Positions 9,400 through 17,802 of a DNA stretch of 32,342 nucleotides are shown one piece after another. This DNA comes from Enterobacter sp. (GTDB lineage: Bacteria; Pseudomonadota; Gammaproteobacteria; Enterobacterales; Enterobacteriaceae), in the NCBI GenBank assembly GCA_022649305.1, contig JALCNW010000052.1, positions 1 to 32,342 of the forward strand, in the 5' to 3' direction. The notes below the pieces were generated by a model. The model worked only from the letters and a program-made list of their open reading frames with translations. It made no database searches and was not told the origin of the DNA. Each line of letters opens with the position of its first letter. Within the stretch, counting starts at the first letter, position 1. The position numbers and the translations under genes are program-made.

Positions 9400-10701
9400 T
9401 TACCCTTCATTTATCGGCGACTGCGCCATCAGTTGATGGCGCTCACCGCGCAGCCAAATCCCCAGACCCAGCCCCATCAACGACAACGCCAGCACATACC
9501 ACGCGGGTGCCATAGGCGACACGCCCATCAGCAGCGTCACCGCTATTGGGGTTAATCCGCCAAAGATGGCATAGGACACGTTGTAAGAGAACGAGATCCC
9601 GGTGAAACGCACTTCCGGCGGAAACGCGCGCACCATGACGTAGGGCACCGCACCGACCACTCCCACGCACAGGCCTACCACGCCGTAGAGCAGGAACAAC
9701 TGTTCAGGATGCTCGCCTGCCAGGTGATAAAATGCCCAGCTTGAACCTGCCAGCAGCAGGCTGCCGACGATAAAGGTCAGGCTTGAACCAAAGCGATCGG
9801 CCGCCAGACCGGCAATCAAGCAGCCAAAACACAGCATGATGGTGGCGATGCTGTTTGCCTGGAGCGTCACCGCAGGAGCAAATCCATACTGTTTTTGCAG
9901 CCAAACGGGCGACATCAGAATCACCACCACAATCCCGGCGGACAGCAGCCAGGTGAGCAGCATAGAAACGACGACGGCTTTCTGGTGACGTACCACTACT
10001 GATTTAACCGGAAGCTCTTGCGCCAGTGCCTTGCGCTGCTGCATCTCCAGGAAAATCGGCGTTTCCTGCAACCAGCGGCGCAAATACATAGCCACCAGAC
10101 CAAACGCCCCGCCCAGCAGGAATGGAATACGCCAGCCCCACTCGTGTACCGCCTGAGTGGTCATGCTGGTATTGATAAGCGTTGCGACCACCGACCCCAG
10201 CAGAATGCCTACGGTCAATCCAGCGGTTAATGTTCCGCACGCAATCCCAATGCGACGAGCTGGCACATGTTCAGCCACGAATACCCATGCGCCAGGCACT
10301 TCGCCACCAATCGCAGCCCCCTGCAAAATGCGCATTAGCAGCAGCAATACAGGTGCCAGAATACCCATTGAGGCGTAAGTCGGCAGCAGGCCAATCGCCA
10401 GCGTTGGCACCGCCATCAACAGGATACTTAGGGTGAACATCTTCTTGCGCCCAACCAGATCGCCGAAGTGCGCCATAATAATCCCGCCCAACGGACGTGC
10501 CAGATAACCCGCAGCAAAAATGCCGAAGGTTTGAACCTGACGTAGCCATTCCGGGATATCCGCCGGGAAGAAGAGTTCCCCCACAACGGCAGCAAAGAAG
10601 ACAAATATAATGAAGTCGTAAAACTCCAGCGCGCCGCCGAGGGCCGCGAGCGTCAGCGTTTTGTAATCCTGACGATTCAGAGGTCGGGTGTGATGTGACA
10701 T
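9400..10701 (-). CDS. MFS metabolite:H+ symporter family transporter
   Basis: Inner-membrane transporter of the major facilitator superfamily, 433 aa with about twelve membrane helices. The N-terminal signature ALEFYDFIIFVFFAAVVGELFFP and the loop 2-3 motif RPLGGIIMAHFGDLVGRKKMF are typical of the metabolite:H+ symporter subfamily (ProP, KgtP, ShiA, YhjE, CitA). A second motif A-like loop is AADRFGSS in the C-terminal half. The substrate cannot be read from sequence; members carry dicarboxylates, citrate, shikimate or osmolytes. This gene is not at this place in E. coli K-12. It is convergent with satP (an acetate/succinate carrier) and lies 118 bp downstream of mog; the gap holds A/T-rich inverted repeats that look like its own control region. 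Confidence 0.85.
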   Translation of the reverse strand: MSHHTRPLNRQDYKTLTLAALGGALEFYDFIIFVFFAAVVGELFFPADIPEWLRQVQTFGIFAAGYLARPLGGIIMAHFGDLVGRKKMFTLSILLMAVPTLAIGLLPTYASMGILAPVLLLLMRILQGAAIGGEVPGAWVFVAEHVPARRIGIACGTLTAGLTVGILLGSVVATLINTSMTTQAVHEWGWRIPFLLGGAFGLVAMYLRRWLQETPIFLEMQQRKALAQELPVKSVVVRHQKAVVVSMLLTWLLSAGIVVVILMSPVWLQKQYGFAPAVTLQANSIATIMLCFGCLIAGLAADRFGSSLTFIVGSLLLAGSSWAFYHLAGEHPEQLFLLYGVVGLCVGVVGAVPYVMVRAFPPEVRFTGISFSYNVSYAIFGGLTPIAVTLLMGVSPMAPAWYVLALSLMGLGLGIWLRGERHQLMAQSPINEG

Positions 10702-10730
10702 AGCAGACCTTTTAATAGCGTAGTTATAAT

Positions 10731-10768
10731 TTTACAGTGATCGTAAAGAAAAAATTACTATACCGTAA
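10731..10768. promoter_or_regulatory. Paired inverted repeats upstream of the MFS gene
   Basis: TTTAC-N7-GTAAA (10731-10747) and TTAC-N6-GTAA (10755-10768, flanked by A/T) are similar palindromes centred about 22 bp apart, roughly two helical turns. They lie 30-67 bp upstream of the transporter start codon, where -10-like TAAAAT and TATAGT sequences also occur on the minus strand. A regulator-binding pair is inferred; the regulator is unknown. Confidence 0.4.
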
Positions 10769-10819
10769 ATTATTGACCACGCTATTGGCGCTATATCTTA
10801 TGTCACAAAAGCATCAACT

Positions 10820-11407
10820 TCAGGATATTGTCTCGCGCCGTGCGCTTTTAGGGCGAAATGCTGCTACCACTTGTGGATCGGTGTCTACGTAAGGGCCATC
10901 CAGCAACTGTATACAATACGGTACACTTGCAAAAATCCCCGCCACCAGCACCTTTCCGTCGTCGGCTTTCACGCCTTCCAGCGTCTCTTTGATCGACTTT
11001 GGCTGACCCGGCAAATTCAGGATCAATGCCTGTTTACGGATAACGCCCACCTGCCGGGAGAGGATCGCCGTAGGCACAAAGTGCAAACTGATCTGACGCA
11101 TTTGCTCGCCAAAGCCAGGCATCTCGCGATCCGCTATCGCCAGGGTTGCATCCGGGGTGACGTCGCGACGCGCCGGGCCGGTGCCGCCTGTCGTTAGCAC
11201 CAGATGGCAACTCATCTCATCAACCAGATCGCACAGCGTTTGTTCAATAATCGGCTGTTCATCCGGGATTAAACGCGTCTGGATTTCAAAAGGCGTCGTC
11301 AACGCCGTCGCCAGCCACGCTTCCAGAGCCGGGATGCCTTTATCTTCGTAAACACCGCTTGAGGCGCGGTCAGAAATCGACACTAAGCCGATGCGTAACG
11401 TGTTCAT
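10820..11407 (-). CDS. mog: Molybdopterin adenylyltransferase Mog
   Basis: Adenylylates molybdopterin before MoeA inserts molybdate, in cytoplasmic molybdenum cofactor synthesis. From ATG 11407 the protein is 195 aa, exactly the E. coli length, beginning MNTLRIGLVSISDRASSG. An in-frame upstream ATG at 11419 (adding Met-Glu-Met-Asn) is possible but lacks family support. MoCF/MogA motifs: TTGGTGPARRDVTPDAT at residues 72-88, with catalytic-type Asp49 and Asp82. C-terminal LNLPGQPKSI is also conserved. It lies downstream of talB on the same strand with a hairpin between them, so it is probably partly independent. Confidence 0.95.
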   Translation of the reverse strand: MNTLRIGLVSISDRASSGVYEDKGIPALEAWLATALTTPFEIQTRLIPDEQPIIEQTLCDLVDEMSCHLVLTTGGTGPARRDVTPDATLAIADREMPGFGEQMRQISLHFVPTAILSRQVGVIRKQALILNLPGQPKSIKETLEGVKADDGKVLVAGIFASVPYCIQLLDGPYVDTDPQVVAAFRPKSARRETIS

Positions 11408-11487
11408 ATTCATTTCCATTCAAACAATACTGATTAATGGGAATGATACACGCAGAGGAGGAATTCAGACAGGGTGCGAAAGAAGTA

Positions 11488-11511
11488 GCGTGACCGGAGG
11501 CCCGGTCACGC
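11488..11511 (-). terminator. Hairpin downstream of talB
   Basis: A perfect 10-bp stem, GCGTGACCGG (11488-11497) with CCGGTCACGC (11502-11511), 4-nt loop, 7 bp beyond the talB stop. On the minus strand it is followed by only a weak T-rich tract (CTTCTTTC), so termination may be incomplete and allow some mog read-through. Confidence 0.6.
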
Positions 11512-11518
11512 AGAATGA

Positions 11519-12472
11519 TTACAGCAGATCGCCGATCATTTTTTCCAGTTTTTCCTGGTCAACAGCAAACTTACGGATACCATCCGCCAGTTTGTCTACT
11601 GCCATTGGATCCTGGTTGTGCTGCCACAGGAACTGAGATTCGGTGATGCGTTCTGGACGCGCTTTCACTTCACCGGTGTAGCTCAGTTTACGCTCCAGCG
11701 CGCCTTCGCTCTCTGCCAGCTCTTTCAGCAGTGCAGGTGCGATGGTCAGACGGTCACAGCCAGCCAGCTCGATGATCTCGCCAACGTTACGGAAGCTTGC
11801 GCCCATCACCACGGTTTCATAGCCGTGCTGTTTGTAGTATTCGTAGATTTCAGTCACGGACACTACGCCTGGATCTTCTGCTGGTGCGTACTCTTTCTTG
11901 TCAGTGTTGGCTTTGTACCAGTCGAGAATACGGCCCACAAACGGAGAAATCAGGAACACGCCAGCTTCTGCACATGCACGCGCCTGCGCGAAGGAGAACA
12001 GCAGAGTCAGGTTACAGTTGATACCTTCTTTTTCCAGCTGTTCAGCGGCACGAATGCCCTGCCAGGTGGACGCCAGCTTGATCAGAATACGATCGTTGCT
12101 GATACCCGCATCGTTGTACAGTTTGATCAGGTGTTTGGCTTTCGCGATTGACGCTTCGGTGTCGTAGGACAGGCGCGCGTCAACTTCGGTAGAAATACGA
12201 CCCGGAACCAGCTTCAGGATTTCCAGACCGATATTCACGGCCAGCTTGTCAGCGGCGTCCACAATCTGCTGTGCACGATCGTTGCTCTGCGCTTTCGCCC
12301 AGGTGACAGCTTCGTCGATCAGTTTGCGGTACTCAGGGATTTGTGCAGCGTTCAGGATCAAAGAAGGGTTAGTGGTGGCATCCTGCGGCTGGTACAACTT
12401 CATTGCCGCAATATCTCCGGTGTCAGCTACGACAGTGGTGAACTGACGAAGGGAGGTTAATTTATCCGTCAT
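11519..12472 (-). CDS. talB: Transaldolase B
   Basis: Pentose-phosphate pathway enzyme that transfers a dihydroxyacetone unit from sedoheptulose 7-phosphate to glyceraldehyde 3-phosphate. It is 317 aa, the E. coli length, when started at ATG 12472 ([20 protein letters not shown]). The open frame continues 46 codons upstream, but those codons are not part of the family. The Schiff-base lysine is Lys132 in [12 protein letters not shown], and the [10 protein letters not shown] motif is at residues 31-40. A ribosome-binding tract AGAGAAAG precedes the start. Divergent from yaaJ; the 262-bp gap (12473-12734) contains both promoter regions, though no convincing -35/-10 pair could be chosen by eye. 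Confidence 0.97.
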   Translation of the reverse strand: MTDKLTSLRQFTTVVADTGDIAAMKLYQPQDATTNPSLILNAAQIPEYRKLIDEAVTWAKAQSNDRAQQIVDAADKLAVNIGLEILKLVPGRISTEVDARLSYDTEASIAKAKHLIKLYNDAGISNDRILIKLASTWQGIRAAEQLEKEGINCNLTLLFSFAQARACAEAGVFLISPFVGRILDWYKANTDKKEYAPAEDPGVVSVTEIYEYYKQHGYETVVMGASFRNVGEIIELAGCDRLTIAPALLKELAESEGALERKLSYTGEVKARPERITESQFLWQHNQDPMAVDKLADGIRKFAVDQEKLEKMIGDLL

Positions 12473-12734
12473 GATAGTCTTTCTCTTTTTACGTGCCCTG
12501 GATAATTCACGCCACCGACAGCATGCCAGCAACGGAAAAATGACAGGTTTACTTGTTAGGGGGATGTAACCGGTCTGCCTTGATGATAACACGACGGAAT
12601 AGCAGCGCAACCGCAGACAGTGCGCTTAGCGATAGTATGATAAACTGCGAATATTAACAGCCTGCTAAGTACCATTCTGTCCATTCAATGGTAGCGCTTA
12701 CAAATTCACTTCGGCATCAACAAGAGGGACGTTA

Positions 12735-14165
12735 ATGCCTGATTTCTTGTCATTTATCAATGAAGTCCTCTGGGGCTCGGTGATGATTTACCTGCTGCTT
12801 GGCGCAGGTATTTGGTTCACGGTGCGCAGTGGCTGTATTCAGTTTCGCTATATTCGCCAGTTTGGCAAAAGTCTGAAAAACAGCGTCACCCCTCAACCCG
12901 GCGGATTAACCTCTTTTCAGGCGTTATGCACTAGCCTTGCCGCGCGTGTCGGCAGCGGAAATCTGGCGGGCGTCGCCTTAGCGATTAGTGCAGGCGGCCC
13001 AGGCGCAGTGTTCTGGATGTGGATGATCGCCATTATCGGCATGGCAACGTCGTTTGCCGAATGCTCTCTGGCGCAGCTGTACAAAGAGCGTGATAAAAAT
13101 GGGCAATTCCGCGGAGGCCCGGCCTGGTACATGTCGCGCGGCCTCGGTATGCGCTGGATGGGCGTCCTGTTCTCTCTGTTTTTGCTTGTGGCTTACGGCC
13201 TTATTTTCAATACCGTGCAGGCGAACTCGGTTTCCCATGCGCTACGTTATGCCTTCAACTTCCCTGAATGGCTAACGGGCACCATTCTGTCAGTCCTGAT
13301 GCTTTTGGTCATCGTGACAGGTATCAAAGGCGTGGCAAAACTGATGCAGTGGCTGGTTCCTGTGATGGCGCTGCTATGGGTCGCCGCGAGCCTGGTCGTC
13401 ACCCTCATGCATATTGGTCAAGTACCGGACGTTATTGCTGCTATTTTCAAGGCCGCCTTTGGTTGGCGAGAAGCGGCGGCAGGTGCGTTAGGCTACACCG
13501 TCAGCCAGGCACTGACGGCTGGGTTTCAACGCGGAATGTTTTCTAACGAAGCGGGGATGGGCTCGACCCCTAACGCGGCGGCAGCGGCGGCCTCCTGGCC
13601 TCCCCACCCTGCGGCTCAAGGTATCGTGCAGATGATTGGCGTTTTCACCGACACCATCATCATCTGTTCCGCCAGCGCAATGATCGTGCTGCTGGCAGGC
13701 CCTATTCCTCATGCAGGCACCACCGCGGGAATACAGCTCGTACAGCAGGCGTTGGTGAATCTGGGCGGCAGTTGGGGCGCGGGATTTGTCTCGCTGGTTG
13801 TGCTGCTCTTCTCCTTTAGCTCTATCGTGGCAAACTATATCTATGCCGAAAACAACCTGATATTTCTGCGCCTGGACTCTCGCAAAACGCTGTGGATGCT
13901 GCGCGTGGGGATCGCCATCACCGTATTGACGGGCTCAATGATGAGCCTGCCGCTGGTCTGGCAGTTGGCGGATATCATGATGGCGTTGATGGCGATCACG
14001 AACCTGACGGCCATCCTGCTGCTGTCGCCAGTCGTGACGCTTATCGCCCGCGATTATTTGCGCCAGCGAAAACTCGGCGTGCGGCCGGTATTTGACGCCA
14101 CTCGCTACCCGGAAATAGCGTCTCAACTCGCGCCCGGTACCTGGGATGATTTGCCTCGTCAATAA
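12735..14165 (+). CDS. yaaJ: Putative amino acid:cation symporter YaaJ (AGCS family)
   Basis: Inner-membrane transporter of the alanine/glycine:cation symporter family; substrate not proven for this member. The protein is 476 aa, the same as E. coli YaaJ. Family motifs are present: the sodium/substrate region AARVGSGNLAGVALAISAGG near residues 69-88, and GYTVSQALTAGFQRGMFSNE followed by AGMGSTPNAAA in the second half. About ten hydrophobic segments. ATG 12735 is preceded by AGAGGGA. Followed 66 bp later by yaaA on the same strand. Confidence 0.93.
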   Translation: MPDFLSFINEVLWGSVMIYLLLGAGIWFTVRSGCIQFRYIRQFGKSLKNSVTPQPGGLTSFQALCTSLAARVGSGNLAGVALAISAGGPGAVFWMWMIAIIGMATSFAECSLAQLYKERDKNGQFRGGPAWYMSRGLGMRWMGVLFSLFLLVAYGLIFNTVQANSVSHALRYAFNFPEWLTGTILSVLMLLVIVTGIKGVAKLMQWLVPVMALLWVAASLVVTLMHIGQVPDVIAAIFKAAFGWREAAAGALGYTVSQALTAGFQRGMFSNEAGMGSTPNAAAAAASWPPHPAAQGIVQMIGVFTDTIIICSASAMIVLLAGPIPHAGTTAGIQLVQQALVNLGGSWGAGFVSLVVLLFSFSSIVANYIYAENNLIFLRLDSRKTLWMLRVGIAITVLTGSMMSLPLVWQLADIMMALMAITNLTAILLLSPVVTLIARDYLRQRKLGVRPVFDATRYPEIASQLAPGTWDDLPRQ

Positions 14166-14231
14166 CAGCCATCGATCAACTCAGACCGATTTTTTGCTAA
14201 AGTCGCACTAAATTTCCTGCAAGGACTGGAT

Positions 14232-15005
14232 ATGCTGATTCTGATTTCACCTGCAAAAACGCTCGATTACCAGAGCCCGCTCGCCACAGAGCGCTATACC
14301 CAGCCCGAACTGCTGGATCATTCGCAACAGCTGATTCGCGAGGCGCGCAAGCTTTCCGCGCCGCAGATTGGCAAGCTGATGAGCATTAGCGACAAGCTCG
14401 CGGACCTCAACGCCACCCGCTTCCACGACTGGCATCCGGATTTCACGCCGAACAATGCTCGCCAGGCGATCCTCGCCTTTAAAGGTGATGTTTATACTGG
14501 CCTGCAAGCCGAAGAATTTAGCGAAGCCGATTTCGATTTTGCCCAGCAGCATTTGCGCATGCTTTCCGGTTTATACGGTGTACTGCGCCCGCTGGATCTG
14601 ATGCAGCCGTATCGCCTTGAGATGGGCATTCGTCTTGAGAACGCTAAAGGTAAAGACCTTTATCATTTCTGGGGCGATACCATCACCAACAAGCTGAACG
14701 ACGCGCTGAAAGCCCAGGGAGATAATATCGTCATCAACCTGGCTTCCGATGAATACTACAAATCCGTGAAGCCGAAAAAGCTCAATGCGGAGATAATCAA
14801 ACCTGTCTTTTTAGATGAGAAGAACGGCAAGTTCAAAGTGATCAGCTTCTACGCTAAAAAGGCGCGCGGACTGATGAGCCGCTACATCATCGAAAACCGC
14901 CTGACCAGGCCCGAACAGCTAACCGCCTTTAACAGCGATGGCTATTTCTTTGACGGTGAAGCGTCTGAGAAAGGCGAATTAGTGTTTAAGCGTCACGAGC
15001 AATAA
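14232..15005 (+). CDS. yaaA: Peroxide stress resistance protein YaaA
   Basis: Member of the UPF0246/DUF328 family; in E. coli it is OxyR-induced and lowers intracellular free iron during H2O2 stress, and it has been reported as a DNA-binding HhH-type protein. The protein is 257 aa (E. coli 258). Conserved stretches: [15 protein letters not shown] at residues 2-16, YTGLQAEEF near 91-99, [21 protein letters not shown], and the C-terminal [17 protein letters not shown] 14232 follows AAGGA (14221-14225). Downstream of yaaJ; a hairpin shared with convergent yaaX follows. No OxyR site could be confirmed by eye. Confidence 0.95.
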   Translation: MLILISPAKTLDYQSPLATERYTQPELLDHSQQLIREARKLSAPQIGKLMSISDKLADLNATRFHDWHPDFTPNNARQAILAFKGDVYTGLQAEEFSEADFDFAQQHLRMLSGLYGVLRPLDLMQPYRLEMGIRLENAKGKDLYHFWGDTITNKLNDALKAQGDNIVINLASDEYYKSVKPKKLNAEIIKPVFLDEKNGKFKVISFYAKKARGLMSRYIIENRLTRPEQLTAFNSDGYFFDGEASEKGELVFKRHEQ

Positions 15006-15010
15006 TGTGG

Positions 15011-15034
15011 CTTCCCCGCCGTCCGGCGGGGAAG
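15011..15034. terminator. Hairpin between convergent yaaA and yaaX
   Basis: A perfect 10-bp stem, CTTCCCCGCC (15011-15020) with GGCGGGGAAG (15025-15034), loop GTCC, lies between the two stop codons. T-tracts are weak on both strands, so it could act as a bidirectional transcript end or 3'-protecting hairpin. Confidence 0.6.
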
Positions 15035-15036
15035 GA

Positions 15037-15336
15037 TTAATGATGTTTTTTCCAGTCCGGTCCTGGACCCCGATCGTCGTGACGATCTTTGTGGTGATCA
15101 TCGGGGCGTCCGCGATGCTCATCATGCTGATGCCAGCGGTTGTCGCGCCATTCGTAATGCGATTTCCACCAGTCATTGTCGCGCCAGCGGCCACCGTCCC
15201 AATGCTGACCCCGATCGTCCCTGTCGCCAATCTGCAATTTTACCGCCGGAATCAAGGTGATGTCTGCCGCCTGAACCACAGCGGGAGCCACCAGCATCAG
15301 TGAAAGTGCAAACAGAGCAGGTTTCAATTTAGACAT
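15037..15336 (-). CDS. yaaX: YaaX, DUF2502 secreted small protein
   Basis: 99-aa protein of unknown function matching E. coli YaaX (98 aa) and related to YpeC. A signal peptide is clear: SKLKPALFALSLMLVAPAVV then Gln-Ala, with likely signal-peptidase I cleavage after Ala23 (VQA|AD). The mature part begins ADITLIPAVKLQIGDRD and contains the family core WDGGRWRDNDWWKSHYEWRD. The tail (about residues 70-99) is dominated by His, Asp, Arg and Lys and ends WKKHH. The E. coli tail is also His-rich but differs in sequence and has more Pro. Periplasmic location is inferred; metal binding by the tail is possible but unproven. Confidence 0.88.
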   Translation of the reverse strand: MSKLKPALFALSLMLVAPAVVQAADITLIPAVKLQIGDRDDRGQHWDGGRWRDNDWWKSHYEWRDNRWHQHDEHRGRPDDHHKDRHDDRGPGPDWKKHH

Positions 15337-15500
15337 CGGTTACTCCTTCTTATTCTTGCCCAACATGGGCCGATAGAAAGAGAGTACGGGAGAGAGGTTC
15401 GGGTTGTTATTCTCTGCAATCCTAATCTGTAAGTGACCGCATTTATTGGGAATTCTTCCTTTTTTCCTACTCTTTTTCTCCTTAATTTCTCCATAAAAAA

Positions 15501-15532
15501 GCCGGGTGGCGGCTTCGCCTTACCCGGCTTAT
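15501..15532 (+). repeat. REP element (first half of a BIME)
   Basis: GCCGGGTGGCGGCTTCGCCT followed by TACCCGGCTTAT has the repetitive extragenic palindrome layout: GCC(G/T)G..., an internal GCGGC..., and a complementary TACCCGGC end. It can fold on itself. Confidence 0.8.
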
Positions 15533-15545
15533 GTTCAGAGCCCTT

Positions 15546-15575
15546 GTAGGCCCGGTAAGCGTAGCGCCACCGGGC
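15546..15575 (-). repeat. REP element (second, inverted half of a BIME)
   Basis: GTAGGCCCGGTAAGCGTAGC followed by GCCACCGGGC is the inverted partner of the unit at 15501-15532, starting with the GTAGGCC end typical of REPs. It lies 9 bp beyond the thrC stop. The pair forms a BIME marking the end of the thr operon and could protect thr mRNA or act as a gyrase/IHF site, as known for other BIMEs. Confidence 0.8.
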
Positions 15576-15584
15576 AAAAGGTCA

Positions 15585-16868
15585 CTAACGCGTCATCATC
15601 AGCTTACGCAGCGCGGCAAAGTCTGCTGGCAAGGTGTGCGAAAGCAACGGCAGATCGGCGCGGTCCGCCAGCTCTTTTGGCAGCGGCAGCGATACACCCA
15701 GAATCTCATCCACGCTTTCTTTAAACTTAGCCGGGTGCGCAGTGCCGAGGAACAGGCCGTACTCACCTGGATTCAGTTGGTCACGCAGCGCACGATAGGC
15801 AATCGCTGCGTGCGGCTCAGAGGTATACCCCACCGCTTTCAGCTCACGCATTGTCTCTTTGGTGGTTTCATCCGTGACGGCGGCATAGCCAAGATCGCCC
15901 AAACGCCAAATCTTACGACGGAACAGTTCTTCCACGCGCGGCCAGTTGTTCGGCTGTGACACATCCATCGCATTAGACAGCGTCGCCTTGGTCTGATTAG
16001 GTGCCCAGGTGCCCTCTTTCAGGAAACGTGGAACCGTATCGTTAGCGTTGGTCGCGGCGATAAAGCGCTTCACCGGCAGTCCGAGGGATTTCGCCAGCAG
16101 GCCTGCGGTCAGATCGCCGAAGTTACCGCTTGGCACCGAGATCACCAGTTGATTACGGGCTTCCTGCGGCAGTTGAGCAACCGCTTCGAAGTAGTAACAA
16201 ATCTGCGCCAGCAGGCGACTGATGTTGATCGAGTTCGCGGAGTTTAAGCCCAGCGCCACTTTCAACTCTTCGTCGTCGAAGGCCTGTTTGACCAGCGCCT
16301 GGCAGGCATCGAAATCACCATCAATGGCGACCGTTTCAATGTTACCCCCGAGGGTACAGAACAGTTTTTCCTGCAACGGGCTGATTTTACCCTGCGGATA
16401 GAGGATAACCACGCGCACGTTTTTCAGCCCGTAGAACGCATGCGCTACTGCTGCGCCGGTATCTCCGGACGTCGCGGTCAGAATGGTCACTGGCTTGTCG
16501 CCGCTGATGTGGGTCAGCATCTGCGCCATAAAGCGGCCGCCAAAGTCCTTGAACGCCAGCGTCGGGCCATGGAACAACTCCAGGCAGCCAATGTCTGGCT
16601 CAACCGCTTTTACCGGCGCCGGGAAGGCAAACGCCGCGCGGACGCGCGCTTCCAGCAGCTCTTGCGAGATTTCATCGCCAATAAAGGCAGAGACGATTTT
16701 AGCGCTGCGGGTGACAAAATCCTGTTTCAGCATTTCATCAATTTCAGTCAGGCTGAATTCTGGCAGGTCATGCGGGAAGAACAGCCCCTGATTTTTGCCC
16801 AGCCCTTGCGTCACGGCCTGCGCGAAGCTGACCTGCTCATTATGATCTTTAAGATTGTAGAGTTTCAT
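15585..16868 (-). CDS. thrC: Threonine synthase
   Basis: PLP enzyme converting O-phosphohomoserine to threonine, the last step of the pathway. From ATG 16868 it is 427 aa (E. coli 428), beginning MKLYNLKDHNEQVSFAQAV. A TTG codon just upstream (16871) is not used in the family. The PLP lysine is Lys107 in HGPTLAFKDFGG. Phosphate-binding SGDTGAAVAHA and SVPSGNFGDLTAG are intact. The start is 3 bp after the thrB stop, implying translational coupling. Last gene of thrABC; followed by the BIME. Confidence 0.97.
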   Translation of the reverse strand: MKLYNLKDHNEQVSFAQAVTQGLGKNQGLFFPHDLPEFSLTEIDEMLKQDFVTRSAKIVSAFIGDEISQELLEARVRAAFAFPAPVKAVEPDIGCLELFHGPTLAFKDFGGRFMAQMLTHISGDKPVTILTATSGDTGAAVAHAFYGLKNVRVVILYPQGKISPLQEKLFCTLGGNIETVAIDGDFDACQALVKQAFDDEELKVALGLNSANSINISRLLAQICYYFEAVAQLPQEARNQLVISVPSGNFGDLTAGLLAKSLGLPVKRFIAATNANDTVPRFLKEGTWAPNQTKATLSNAMDVSQPNNWPRVEELFRRKIWRLGDLGYAAVTDETTKETMRELKAVGYTSEPHAAIAYRALRDQLNPGEYGLFLGTAHPAKFKESVDEILGVSLPLPKELADRADLPLLSHTLPADFAALRKLMMTR

Positions 16869-16871
16869 CAA

Positions 16872-17801
16872 TTATCCCAGTACTCGTGCGCCGGCCGTGT
16901 CCAGACGGCAAATATGAACAAAGCCTTCCTGATTTTGCAGGTAGTGTTTAGTTAACCAGTCGGCCACGCGCTGCGCGGTTTCAGGCTTGTCGCATAATGC
17001 GAACAGCGTTGGGCCGGAGCCAGAAATACCACAAGCCTGTGCGCCGATATCCATTGATGCCTGACGCGCTTCGTTAAAGCCCGGTAGCAGCTTGGTGCGA
17101 TAAGGTTCGGCAATCACGTCTTTCATCAGCTTGGCCGCGAGCGCAGGCTGGCGGGTATAGCAGGCGTGAATAAAGCCCGCCAGATGACGACCGTGTGCAA
17201 TACAATCCTGACGACGATACTGCGCCGGCAGGATCGCGCGCGCTTCGGCGGTTGACACTTTAATACCCGGATACGCCAGCACCCACAGCCACTCATCAAA
17301 GCCCGGCACCTGCTGGCTGATGATGCCGTTCTCTTCGATCATCAGCTGCATTCCACCGAGGAAGCACGGTGCGACGTTATCATAATGAACGCTGCCAGAA
17401 ATGCGTCCTTCCAGCTCACCCATCAGAGACAGCAGGCGGGTATTATTCAGCGGCTTGCCACAATGTTCGTTCATCGCGACCAGCCCGGCGACGACAGAAC
17501 ACGCACTTGAGCCAAGGCCTGAGCCAATCGGCATGCTTTTTTCAAGCGTCATCGCAACCGGGACGGTTCGGCCAATCTCCTGACAAAAGCGTTCCCAGCA
17601 TTGATAAACAATATTTTCACGCGGTTCCGTCGGCAGCTTGCTGGCAAAACGCCCCACATTGACGAGACTAAAACTGTCAGCGGCTTCAACCGTGACTGTA
17701 TCGCCCAACGGCGAACCATCTACCGGCGCAACCGCCGCACCCAGCACATCAAATCCGACGCTCATATTGGCGCTGGAAGCCGGGGCATAAACTTTCACCA
17801 T
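16872..17801 (-). CDS. thrB: Homoserine kinase
   Basis: GHMP-family kinase that phosphorylates L-homoserine with ATP. It is 309 aa (E. coli 310). The glycine-rich ATP loop [11 protein letters not shown] is at residues 91-101. The N-terminal [20 protein letters not shown] and C-terminal [14 protein letters not shown] motifs are present. ATG 17801 lies one base after the thrA stop, the same close packing as in E. coli. Co-transcribed in thrLABC and controlled by the leader attenuator. Confidence 0.97.
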   Translation of the reverse strand: MVKVYAPASSANMSVGFDVLGAAVAPVDGSPLGDTVTVEAADSFSLVNVGRFASKLPTEPRENIVYQCWERFCQEIGRTVPVAMTLEKSMPIGSGLGSSACSVVAGLVAMNEHCGKPLNNTRLLSLMGELEGRISGSVHYDNVAPCFLGGMQLMIEENGIISQQVPGFDEWLWVLAYPGIKVSTAEARAILPAQYRRQDCIAHGRHLAGFIHACYTRQPALAAKLMKDVIAEPYRTKLLPGFNEARQASMDIGAQACGISGSGPTLFALCDKPETAQRVADWLTKHYLQNQEGFVHICRLDTAGARVLG

Positions 17802-17802
17802 G

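Noticed and set aside
11519..12610. N-terminal extensions of talB, slt, creB and mog from upstream starts
   Set aside because: The longer versions add residues absent from these families. The internal starts at 12472, 31319, 26232 and 11407 give exact family lengths.
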